Below the pieces are notes generated by a model, which was not told where the DNA came from, did no database searches, and was given only the letters and a program-made list of their open reading frames with translations. Both the position numbers and the translations under genes were made by a program. From Flammeovirga pectinis (lineage in GTDB: Bacteria; Bacteroidota; Bacteroidia; Cytophagales; Flammeovirgaceae), in NCBI RefSeq assembly GCF_003970675.1, contig NZ_CP034562.1, positions 3,570,001 to 3,634,000 of the forward strand: a stretch of DNA of 64,000 bases, read 5' to 3'. This document shows, piece by piece, positions 36,801 to 44,471 of the stretch (position 1 is the first letter of the stretch; each line of letters starts with the position of its first letter).

Positions 36801-36935
36801 TTTATACGATACTGCTATAAATTCACCACAATCCCAGAAACTTGCTGTTTCTTCCATTGTGATGGTATAGATTGATAATGACACTAGAAAGAGTGTCCAT
36901 CCAATTAAATTGTTAGTTTTTTTGAGTTCGTTCAT
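33840..36935 (-). CDS. DUF2723 membrane protein, GT-C-like glycosyltransferase candidate (copy B)
   Basis: A 1031-residue protein with a cluster of about 12 membrane segments in residues 1-310 and 480-600, followed by a soluble C-terminal part with helical repeats. The N-terminus contains the family hallmark TASFWDCGEFIA, whose acidic residues after the first membrane segment resemble the catalytic Asp of GT-C glycosyltransferases. DUF2723 is related to human TMEM260, an O-mannosyltransferase; in Bacteroidota a role in glycosylation of exported proteins is plausible but not shown here. It is a tandem paralogue of the gene at 37127-40222, of identical length, with its own terminator and a -7 element at 37026-37033. 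Confidence 0.88.
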   Translation of the reverse strand: MNELKKTNNLIGWTLFLVSLSIYTITMEETASFWDCGEFIAVSYKLMVPHPPGAPFFLLFNRLFSFLALGNVLKVAWWINFQSAFMSALTILFLYWSIVMLGMKVIKQKAEGYDLKDKVLLFGSAAVGALAYTFSDSFWFSAVEAEVYAMSSAFTALVFWAILKWEFIEDNASSNRWLIMIAYIIGLSIGVHLENLLCLPALAMVYYYKKYPNTITVKGTLIAMAVGGAIILGIIIIVIPGLPSLAFSFDKVFVNSFGTSFGTGGLVFSLLLIFTLVYGIYYTQNKQLITLNNILLGVSFILVGYMSYTLVFIRSNQETPINENTPDDLLSYVSYLKREQYGERPLFYGPTYDAAYYGTHEVGNKYREANKGEKDYYEVYAQKEELEFEKKDMMFFPRLHSRRPHHVQLYEEWAGIASGEKPTMFNNIVFFFRYQLGHMYLRYFMWNFAGRESDEKDASYLLPWDDLEDLPELLQKNKARANFYLLPLVLGLLGVFYQYKKDKKNFFVVAVLFITLGAALVFYLNSPPVEPRERDYIYAASFYAFAIWIGFGVLALVQFLSEKMGANGIYAGVGLSFIIPIVMGINGWDGHNRSDRYYSVDQARNTLASCAENAILFTGGDNDTFPLWYVQNVEGFRTDIRVVVLSYFQADWYIKQMHQQQYESEPLPLKLPNSVYQEGNNEVIPLIEVEQAQYGVNMNAYINAIKNDDPITKFELREGISTTRLLSKTFVVDVDSNKLSKSDLIPDNLKDRVASKMVWNLKPNKNSIPKNELALLDLIVSNNWERPIYFNNTSSNIINMDLSNYLYLEGLALRLLPIRNQDTFGEVGEVNVEVMQENIKDFAFRGLQDESIYYDGEYQKFGVTTRNSVYRLAEKLYYDSLMEGDLSKKKQSKETLDWILTMIPDKTIPYSFYAPKFMGLYYKLGDTVAADQIFETLLHRSTESVLYYSSTGKGPKRGANLSYMILRNLSQFFESSAKDINQRLAQLSPETPDFEGKSKEELEVLKAVYEKNATISREAFSESYQDMTSGS

Positions 36936-37025
36936 TTTTTTGAGTATTTATCAGAAGTCGGATAATAGGAATGTTTAAGGTATTAATTATCTACAACTCA
37001 TCAACACTCTTTTTATTGATATTAA

Positions 37026-37033
37026 CAAAAGTA
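37026..37033 (-). promoter_or_regulatory. -7 promoter element of DUF2723 copy B
   Basis: TACTTTTG on the minus strand matches TAnnTTTG and lies about 90 bases before the start at 36935. No TTTG is found at the ideal upstream spacing. Confidence 0.45.
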
Positions 37034-37061
37034 AGGCTTTGTTAAATCTAAATATCTAAGA

Positions 37062-37100
37062 CAAAAAAAAGTCGTTACTTTATTTCTAAAGTAACGACTT
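37062..37100 (-). terminator. Terminator between the two DUF2723 genes
   Basis: A perfect 14-bp stem (37069-37082 AAGTCGTTACTTTA with 37087-37100) and 4-base loop are followed on the minus strand by eight T. It stops copy A before copy B, so the paralogues are separate units. Confidence 0.93.
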
Positions 37101-37126
37101 TCTTACAATTTATAATTTTCTTCAAC

Positions 37127-40100
37127 TTATCTCGCTGAAGTCATATTCTGATAGGATTCTGAAAACACTTGTCTAGAAAGACCTGCATTCTTTTCGAATA
37201 CAACTTTGAGTGCCTCAAGTTCTTCTCTTGATTTACCTTCTAAATCTGGTGTTTCTGGAGATAATTGAGCTAAACGTTGATTTACATCTTTCACATTACC
37301 CTCAAATATTTGAGTTAATTGTTGCAATGTAATCAATGATCTACGCGCTACACTCTCAGTACCTTTTCCTGTAGTTGCATAATACTTCACATTTTCAGCA
37401 TCACGACGAACTAATAAATCAAAAATCTTATTCGCAGTTTCAATATCACCTAATCTATAATATAAATCCATATACTTAGGAGCATAGAAACTATAAGGTA
37501 TTGTTTCGTCTGGAACCATTCTTAAAATCCAATCCAATGTTTCTTTAGATTGTTTCATTTTAGATGGGTCGTTCTGCATTAATGCATCATAGTATAATGT
37601 TTCGGCTAAACGGTAAACATTATTTCTAGTATTTGCACCAAACTTGCGGTATTCATCATCATAATAAACACTTTCATCTTGAAGACCTCTAAATGCAAAT
37701 TTCTTCAAGTTATCTAGCATTACTCCAACATTTACTTCTCCTACTTCTCCTCCAGAACTTTCTGTACGAATTGGTAGTAATCTGTAAGTCATACCTTCAA
37801 GGTATAAGTAACTTCTTAAATCCATATTGATGGTATTTGCAGAAGTATTATTAAAGTAGATTGGGCGTTCCCAATCATTAGAAGCTATTAAATCTAGAAG
37901 AGCCAACTCATTTTTGAAGATATACGTCTTGTCATTTTTTAATTTCCAAGCCATCTTCGTCTGCACTCTATTCTCCATTCCCTTAGGAATGATTCCACTA
38001 TTTACAACTGCCGCACTATCAACATCTAAAATAAATACCCTAGATAATAATTTTGCAGTAGATTGTCCACCTTGTAACCCTACTTGAGTAACAGGATTAT
38101 TAGAGTTTACAGATTGTAAATATGCTTTTAGATTAACACCATTTTTTGCTCTTTCATCTTCTACTAAAGGAACGTAATCGTTTTTACCCTCTCTATAGTT
38201 TTCGCTAGAAATTGACAATGGTAATGGCATAGACTTGTACTGCGTTTGACGCATTTGATCTAAATACCAACCCGTACTAAAGTAACTTAATACAGCTACA
38301 CGTACATCTGTTCTAAAACCTTCTACATTTTGTACATACCATAATGGGAATGTATCATTATCTCCACCAGTAAACAAGATGGCATTTTCTGCACAACTTG
38401 CTAATGTATTTCTTGCCTGATCTACTGAATGAAAACGATTTGATCTATCATGACCATCCCATCCATTTATTCCCATAACAATAGGAACAATAAAGCTCAT
38501 ACCAACACCAGCATACACTCCATTAGTACCTATTTTTTTAGATAAAAATTCACCTAATGCCAATGCTCCAAATCCTATCCACATTGCAAATGCATAGAAG
38601 GAGGCTGCATAAATATAATCTCGCTCACGAGGTTCTACAGGTGGTGAGTTTAAGTAAACTACAAGTGCCGCTCCTAATGTGATAAATAGAATACCAACAA
38701 CAAAGAAGTTCTTTCTATCTTTTTTATAATGATAGTATGCACCTAAAATACCTAATATTAAAGGTAGTAAGTAGAAATTTGCTCGTGCTTTATTTTCTTG
38801 GAGTAATTCTGGTAGATCTTCTAAATCATCCCATGGTAAAAGGTAACCAGCATCTTTTTCATCACTTTCTCTACCTGCAAAGTTCCACATAAAGTACCTT
38901 AAATACATGTGTCCTAATTGATACCTAAAGAAGAATACAAAGTTATTTACCAAAGTAGGTTTTTCTCCCGGAGCAATCCCTGCCCATTCTCTATATAACT
39001 GCGCATGATGCGGTTGACGAGAATACATTCTAGGGAAAAGCATCATATCTCTTTTTGCATACTCTGCTTTTGTTTTGTGGTCATACACCTCATAGAAGTC
39101 GTTTCCACCCTTGTCTGCTTCTCTATATTTATCTCCGTTTTCTACAGTATTTACATGTTCTGCATCGTATGTTGGGCCATATAAAAGAGGGCGATCTCCA
39201 TACTGCTCACGTTTTAAATAAGATACATATCCTAATAAATCATCAGGAGCATTCTCATTAATTGGTGTTTCTTGGTTTGAACGGATAATTACTAAAGTAT
39301 AACTCATGTAACCAACCAATATAAATGACACGCCTAATAAGAAATTATTTAGCGTAACCATCTCTTTACTTTGTGTGTAATAAACACCATAAGCAAGAGC
39401 AAAAATTATTGTAAACGAGAACAATAATCCACCTGTTCCAAACGAAGTTCCAAATGTATTTACAAAAATCTTATCAATAGAAAATGCAATTGATGGTAAA
39501 CCAGGAATAACAATAATGATAATTCCTAGGATAATTGCTCCACCAGCTACCATTGCAATGATCGTCCCTTTAACTGAAATAGTATTAGGATACTTTTTAT
39601 AGTAATAAATCATTGCCAATGCAGGCAAACAAAGTAAGTTTTCTAAATGGACACCAATAGATAAACCAATGATATAAGCAATCATGATTAACCATCTATT
39701 AGACGAGGCATTATCTTCGATAAATTCCCATTTTAAAATTGCCCAGAATACTAATGCTGTAAATGCTGATGACATTGCATATACTTCTGCCTCTACAGCG
39801 GAAAACCAGAATGAATCAGAGAATGTATACGCTAAAGCACCTACTGCTGCAGATCCAAAAAGTAATACTTTGTCTTTTAAATCATATCCTTCTGCTTTTT
39901 GCTTAATCACTTTCATGCCAAGCATAACAATAGACCAATACAGGAATAAAATTGTTAGTGCACTCATAAAAGCAGATTGGAAGTTAATCCACCATGCTAC
40001 TTTTAAGACATCGCCTAAAGCTAAGAAAGAAAATAGTCTATTAAGTAATAAGAAAAATGGTGCTCCCGGAGGGTGCGGTACCATTAACTTATACGATACA

Positions 40101-40222
40101 GCTATAAATTCGCCACAATCCCAGAAACTTGCCGTTTCTTCCATTGTGATAGTATAGACAGCGAGTGATATTAAAAACACTGTCCAACCAATTAAATTAT
40201 TTGTTCTCTTGAATTCGTTCAT
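37127..40222 (-). CDS. DUF2723 membrane protein, GT-C-like glycosyltransferase candidate (copy A)
   Basis: Same length (1031 residues) and domain order as copy B. The first 215 residues differ from copy B at only about ten places, and the middle membrane part and the segment SCAENAILFTGGDNDTFPLWYVQN are also nearly unchanged. Divergence is concentrated in the loop at about residues 350-400, in residues 640-770 and in the helical C-terminus, so the soluble parts may recognise different substrates or partners. The hallmark TASFWDCGEF is intact. No consensus promoter was found in the 155 bases before the start. Confidence 0.88.
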   Translation of the reverse strand: MNEFKRTNNLIGWTVFLISLAVYTITMEETASFWDCGEFIAVSYKLMVPHPPGAPFFLLLNRLFSFLALGDVLKVAWWINFQSAFMSALTILFLYWSIVMLGMKVIKQKAEGYDLKDKVLLFGSAAVGALAYTFSDSFWFSAVEAEVYAMSSAFTALVFWAILKWEFIEDNASSNRWLIMIAYIIGLSIGVHLENLLCLPALAMIYYYKKYPNTISVKGTIIAMVAGGAIILGIIIIVIPGLPSIAFSIDKIFVNTFGTSFGTGGLLFSFTIIFALAYGVYYTQSKEMVTLNNFLLGVSFILVGYMSYTLVIIRSNQETPINENAPDDLLGYVSYLKREQYGDRPLLYGPTYDAEHVNTVENGDKYREADKGGNDFYEVYDHKTKAEYAKRDMMLFPRMYSRQPHHAQLYREWAGIAPGEKPTLVNNFVFFFRYQLGHMYLRYFMWNFAGRESDEKDAGYLLPWDDLEDLPELLQENKARANFYLLPLILGILGAYYHYKKDRKNFFVVGILFITLGAALVVYLNSPPVEPRERDYIYAASFYAFAMWIGFGALALGEFLSKKIGTNGVYAGVGMSFIVPIVMGINGWDGHDRSNRFHSVDQARNTLASCAENAILFTGGDNDTFPLWYVQNVEGFRTDVRVAVLSYFSTGWYLDQMRQTQYKSMPLPLSISSENYREGKNDYVPLVEDERAKNGVNLKAYLQSVNSNNPVTQVGLQGGQSTAKLLSRVFILDVDSAAVVNSGIIPKGMENRVQTKMAWKLKNDKTYIFKNELALLDLIASNDWERPIYFNNTSANTINMDLRSYLYLEGMTYRLLPIRTESSGGEVGEVNVGVMLDNLKKFAFRGLQDESVYYDDEYRKFGANTRNNVYRLAETLYYDALMQNDPSKMKQSKETLDWILRMVPDETIPYSFYAPKYMDLYYRLGDIETANKIFDLLVRRDAENVKYYATTGKGTESVARRSLITLQQLTQIFEGNVKDVNQRLAQLSPETPDLEGKSREELEALKVVFEKNAGLSRQVFSESYQNMTSAR
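39667..40222 (-). repeat. Near-identical 5' segment shared by the two DUF2723 genes
   Basis: This 556-base stretch matches 36380-36935. In the stretch I compared base by base (36397-36726 against 39684-40013), only about nine or ten of 330 positions differ, including synonymous ones. Much later parts of the same genes differ at many more positions. Confidence 0.85.
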
Positions 40223-40377
40223 TCTATTACATTTTCCAATTGGCTAAAATAGGGTAAAAATCTGCATTCGGATTACAAAACATCCATTAACAGCCGCTAT
40301 TTTTCCAATTATTGGTCTAGTTTTATTTTTTTTAACATTAATTTCTATTCTTCTTAAAAAAGTAAAGTGACTTTACC

Positions 40378-41007
40378 TTAATAAATACCTTCTTCTTTTA
40401 AGAATTTAATCACGTTTAAATCAGATAAATGATGAGCATGCAATCCTGCTTTTTTTGCTCCTTCAACATGTTGAATTGAATCATCAATAAAAAGCGTTTC
40501 TGATTTATCTAAATTATTTTCTGCAATTACAGTTTCAAAAATACTTGGATGTGGTTTCCTATCACCCATTTCATAAGAGTAATATCCTTTCTCAAATAAC
40601 TTTTTAAAATCTCCAAAATCATCTCCTAAAGTAGAATTTACAATAGTTTCAAAAGCATCAATATGAATAGCATTTGTATTTGACAATAAGAAAATTCGAT
40701 ATTTTGTAGATAATTCTTTCAGCATTTCTACTCGCTCAATGGGTAAATCAAGTAACATTGCATTCCATGCTTCATCAATTTGAGTAGTAGTAATCTTGTC
40801 CCCTACAATCTTTTTAATTCCTAGACGAAATTCATCCGAAGATATATTCCCCTTTTCATATTCATCAAATAATTCAGTTTGTTCTTTCTGCGTATAAAAA
40901 GGTGAAACTGGTTTTTCTAAAATTTCTGAAAATTTATCTAGTGTATTTTCGTATCTTAAATTTAAGAGTACTCCTCCTAGATCAAAAATTATCGCTTTAT
41001 ACTTCAT
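40378..41007 (-). CDS. HAD-family hydrolase (phosphatase)
   Basis: A 209-residue haloacid dehalogenase-like protein of subfamily IA. Motif I is IIFDLGGVL with nucleophile Asp9, motif II LLSNTN, motif III the Lys in GDRKPHPSIF, motif IV FIDDS. The residue two after the nucleophile is Gly11, where most phosphatases have the general acid/base Asp; the same D-x-G pattern occurs in E. coli YihX-type sugar phosphatases, so it is a family trait. A helical cap lies between motifs I and II. Divergent from the MscS-type genes; substrate unknown. Confidence 0.88.
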   Translation of the reverse strand: MKYKAIIFDLGGVLLNLRYENTLDKFSEILEKPVSPFYTQKEQTELFDEYEKGNISSDEFRLGIKKIVGDKITTTQIDEAWNAMLLDLPIERVEMLKELSTKYRIFLLSNTNAIHIDAFETIVNSTLGDDFGDFKKLFEKGYYSYEMGDRKPHPSIFETVIAENNLDKSETLFIDDSIQHVEGAKKAGLHAHHLSDLNVIKFLKEEGIY

Positions 41008-41105
41008 TTCTAATTATTAAGGGATTGATAATTATGAATTTATTTGTTAGAATTACAACTATAAAATTCGATTTTCGAATAAATATACTACTGTTTTTAT
41101 AATTT

Positions 41106-42734
41106 ATGTCCAAATTACTATACACACTGTTTGCCTTTTGTGCTTTAATGGTATCCTCATCAGTTTTTGCTCAACAAGCAAACGATGAAGAAGTTATTTT
41201 AGAAAGTTATCCTAACGATCATGACTTCTATAAATTTTATATTTATGATAGTGTAGAATATTCTCAAAGTACACCTTACCATGCTTTACATACTCATTTA
41301 GACTTTCTAGAAGAAGGAAGTAATTACCATCCAAAAGTTTCTGCTAGAGTTATCCCTACAAGTGTAGGGAATTTAGAAGAACGTATAGACTTAGCAGATG
41401 AACTGAAACTTATCTATGCTGGTAAAGGCATTTATCTTCATTCTTTAGATTTGCCTTTACAAAAAGATTATGTTGAAAAAAACACAGGGAAATCAAGGTT
41501 TATTATAAGTGATAAATTACCTGACATCTACCTTATAAAAGTATCAGGTAGGTGGAGGTATTCGAGCTACTCCTCTTTAAAAATTCATAAAATATTCAAA
41601 GAAACCTTTCCTTCGTACTCTAGAGATATTATTAAATATGTATCTAAAATTGAAAGAGGAAATCAGATTTTTCTTAACATAAAATTATGGCAATGGGCTG
41701 CGCTAATTACCATCTTTATTGCATTCTATTTTATTTACTATATAGTAACTTGGTTCTTATCTTTTATCATAAAAGCATTATTTACAAAAGGTAATAATGA
41801 GTATTTTATAAGTAAAGTTATTAGTAGTTACAAAAAGCCTGTAACAATTGCCATCTTAGTATTCTTCTTTTACATGATGCTGCCATTGTTACTTTTAGAA
41901 AGTCACATCTCTTATGGTTTAGCACTCACTTGTCGTTTTGTTTTTGGGTTAGCTGCAGCATTTTTCATCTTTAGAACAGCAGATTTATTTGTTTTTAAAG
42001 TGATGAGTTCTGGCTCAAGCTTTTCTATAGACGAACATCTTACTCCAATTTTAAGATCTTCTTTTAGATTAATAGCTCTAATATTAGGCTTTTTAGTAAT
42101 TCTAAAATTGATGGGTTACAATATCAATAATCTAATTACAGGCATTTCATTTGGTGGTTTAATCATTGCATTTGCTGCTCAAGATACTGTTAAGAATTTT
42201 ATTGGTTCTATTATGTTATTTACTGATAAACCCTTTAAAGTTGGAGATTCTATTATTGTTTCTGGTCAAGCTGGTATTGTAGAAGAAATTGGTTTTAGAA
42301 CAACTAAAGTAAGATCATTTAATAATTCTTTAATCAGTTTACCAAATAATATTGCTGCAGACAATATTGTAGATAATATGGGAAAAAGAGATTTCAGAAG
42401 ATTTAAAACAATGATTACTATTGAATATGGTACCGATAGAAAATTAATAAGAACTTTTATTGAAAAAATAAAGGCTGCAATAGAAAAGCATCCTCAAACA
42501 AGAAAAGAAGGTTATCAAGTTCGTTTATTCCAATTCTCTTCTAGTTCTTTAGATATTTTACTAAATGTCTTTTTTAGAACAGATGATTATGATGTAGAAT
42601 TAGCTACAAGAGAAGAATTAATGTTTGATATAATGGAAATTGCAGAAGAACTAAATGTACAGTTTGCATTCCCTACACAAACAATTCATATGGCTTCGGG
42701 TAATAATTTAGAATCAGATGATAGTAAAAGCTAA
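41106..42734 (+). CDS. MscS-family mechanosensitive channel with periplasmic N-terminal domain (copy 1)
   Basis: A small-conductance mechanosensitive ion channel subunit that releases solutes on hypo-osmotic shock. The 542-residue protein has a signal peptide (LFAFCALMVSSSVFA), a periplasmic domain of about 150 residues, membrane segments from about residue 195 on, and the MscS core: pore helix GISFGGLIIAFAAQDTVKNFIGSI, then the beta domain (FKVGDSIIVSGQAGIVEEIGFRTTKVR) and the C-terminal alpha/beta part ending FAFPTQTIHM. The next gene is a paralogue with the same architecture; a hairpin at 42745-42786 lies between them. Confidence 0.92.
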   Translation: MSKLLYTLFAFCALMVSSSVFAQQANDEEVILESYPNDHDFYKFYIYDSVEYSQSTPYHALHTHLDFLEEGSNYHPKVSARVIPTSVGNLEERIDLADELKLIYAGKGIYLHSLDLPLQKDYVEKNTGKSRFIISDKLPDIYLIKVSGRWRYSSYSSLKIHKIFKETFPSYSRDIIKYVSKIERGNQIFLNIKLWQWAALITIFIAFYFIYYIVTWFLSFIIKALFTKGNNEYFISKVISSYKKPVTIAILVFFFYMMLPLLLLESHISYGLALTCRFVFGLAAAFFIFRTADLFVFKVMSSGSSFSIDEHLTPILRSSFRLIALILGFLVILKLMGYNINNLITGISFGGLIIAFAAQDTVKNFIGSIMLFTDKPFKVGDSIIVSGQAGIVEEIGFRTTKVRSFNNSLISLPNNIAADNIVDNMGKRDFRRFKTMITIEYGTDRKLIRTFIEKIKAAIEKHPQTRKEGYQVRLFQFSSSSLDILLNVFFRTDDYDVELATREELMFDIMEIAEELNVQFAFPTQTIHMASGNNLESDDSKS

Positions 42735-42744
42735 TTGATTTTTT

Positions 42745-42786
42745 GAAATTGCTTAGTTTATTAAACTGAACTAGGCAATTTCAATT
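42745..42786 (+). terminator. Hairpin between the two MscS-type genes
   Basis: A 14-bp stem (42745-42758 with 42769-42782, one wobble) with a 10-base loop is followed by AATTTT only, so termination may be partial. A TATTTTTA at 42796-42803 downstream resembles a -7 element for the second channel gene. Confidence 0.6.
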
Positions 42787-42843
42787 TTCGCTGCCTATTT
42801 TTACAAAAACAACGAACAGTAGCCTCAATAATTTTATATATCA

Positions 42844-44469
42844 ATGTCTAAACATTTATCATATTTATTATTCTTTATCTTTTCTGCAACGAGCATTTAT
42901 GGTCAGAATACTGAAAACAATAAAAATGATCTAGTTTCTAGTTACCCAGATGATCATTCATTCTATAATTTTTTAATGTTAGATAGTGTGGAATTCTCTT
43001 TAAGTTCTCCATACCACACAATGCATACGCATTTAGAAAACCTTGAAGAAGAGAATTATCACCCTAATATTTCTGCTCAAATTTTCCCTTTATCAACTGG
43101 TTCTTTAAAAGAGAGAAAACAATTAGCAATAGAATTAAAGTTGATTTATACGCAACAAGGTATTTACATCAACTCTCAAGATTATCCTCTTCAAAAAAAC
43201 TATATTGATTCAAATACTAAAACTCACCGCTACAATATAAGTCCTAGACTTCCGAATATATATATTGAACTTCAGGATGGAAGGTGGAAGTACTCTAGGT
43301 ATTCTACAAATCTTATTCATCAGATATTTGAAGAAACATACCCTTCTTTTGCTAGACAATTAGTAATCTATACTTCCTCTCTTCAACAAATGAAAGGAAA
43401 GTATTTTGGTATAAAATTATGGCAATGGATTACGCTTGTATCTATGATGATATTAAGCTACTTGTTTTATTACCTCACTATTTGGTTTACTAAAAGAATT
43501 CTTACAAGCATTTTTATAAAGTTAAAGCAAGAACGAATAGCAAAAAAAGTCCTTCCTAAATTAAGAAGGCCAATTGCTATGATTATCTTGATGCTAACTT
43601 GGTATTATATTATACCTTTCTTGCTTCTACCTAGTAATGTATCTTATGGGTTTGCTATAATTACAAAATTAATTTTCTGTTTCTACCTCATTATTTTACT
43701 ATTTAGGTTTGCTGACATTTCTGTTCTTAGACTTGGTACATATTCTAATAAATCTGAGGCAATAGATCAGAATTTAGTTCCTGTTTTAAAAGTTTGTTTT
43801 AGAATAATTGCAATTTCTGCAGGAGTTTTACTTACTCTTTACTTCTTCGGTTATGATATTACACATATTATAACAGGTATATCATTTGGTGGTGTTGCTA
43901 TTGCTTTTGCTGCTCAGGATACTTTAAAAAACTTTATTGGTTCTGTAATGATCTTTGCAGATAAACCTTTTGAAGTTGGCGATTGGGTAGCAATAAAAGG
44001 GCAAGAAGGTATTGTAGAAGAAATTGGATTTAGAACTACTAGAATTAGAACATTTACAAACTCTCTACTTAATATACCAAATGGAACACTATCTGATAGT
44101 GATATTGATAATTTAGGAAAGCGACAATTTAGAAGATTCAAAGCCTATCTTTCTGTTCCTTATGGTACACCTCCAGATAAAATTGAGCAATTTATTAAAG
44201 CAATAAAGAAAGCAATCCAAGATCATCCTCAAACAAGAAAAGATTTCTATGAGGTACGCTTAAATAAATTTAATGCTAGTTCTTTAGATGTACTCTTATA
44301 TGTTTTCTTTATTACTAAAGATTGGAGTGATGAATTGCAAGCAAGAGAATATTTGATGATAAAAATATTAAGAATAGCTGAAACAATGGGGGTTGATTTT
44401 GCATTCCCGACTCAAACTATTCATATTGCTAATGATAATAATGATCAAGATAGTTCTGATAAAGCCTGA
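42844..44469 (+). CDS. MscS-family mechanosensitive channel with periplasmic N-terminal domain (copy 2)
   Basis: Paralogue of the preceding gene, 541 residues, with the same order: signal peptide (LFFIFSATSIYG), periplasmic domain opening with SYPDDHSFYNF (copy 1: SYPNDHDFYKF), membrane segments, MscS pore helix (GVAIAFAAQDTLKNFIGSV) and beta domain (FEVGDWVAIKGQEGIVEEIGF). Similarity is highest in the pore and beta domain. Its stop is only 2 bases before the start of the hybrid kinase gene, implying one transcript and coupled translation. Confidence 0.92.
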   Translation: MSKHLSYLLFFIFSATSIYGQNTENNKNDLVSSYPDDHSFYNFLMLDSVEFSLSSPYHTMHTHLENLEEENYHPNISAQIFPLSTGSLKERKQLAIELKLIYTQQGIYINSQDYPLQKNYIDSNTKTHRYNISPRLPNIYIELQDGRWKYSRYSTNLIHQIFEETYPSFARQLVIYTSSLQQMKGKYFGIKLWQWITLVSMMILSYLFYYLTIWFTKRILTSIFIKLKQERIAKKVLPKLRRPIAMIILMLTWYYIIPFLLLPSNVSYGFAIITKLIFCFYLIILLFRFADISVLRLGTYSNKSEAIDQNLVPVLKVCFRIIAISAGVLLTLYFFGYDITHIITGISFGGVAIAFAAQDTLKNFIGSVMIFADKPFEVGDWVAIKGQEGIVEEIGFRTTRIRTFTNSLLNIPNGTLSDSDIDNLGKRQFRRFKAYLSVPYGTPPDKIEQFIKAIKKAIQDHPQTRKDFYEVRLNKFNASSLDVLLYVFFITKDWSDELQAREYLMIKILRIAETMGVDFAFPTQTIHIANDNNDQDSSDKA

Positions 44470-44471
44470 AA

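Noticed and set aside
36397-36870. Open frames of 157 codons antisense to both DUF2723 genes, nearly identical in sequence
   Set aside because: Their similarity only reflects the near-identical DNA of the paralogues; no signal, domain or start context supports a real gene.
33840-40222. DUF2723 duplication as an assembly artefact
   Set aside because: The copies differ at many sites in the 3' half and have different intergenic regions, so they are real paralogues.
40378-41007. HAD protein as an inactive enzyme because the second Asp of motif I is Gly
   Set aside because: The DxG form of motif I is normal in YihX-like sugar phosphatases, and all other motifs are intact.
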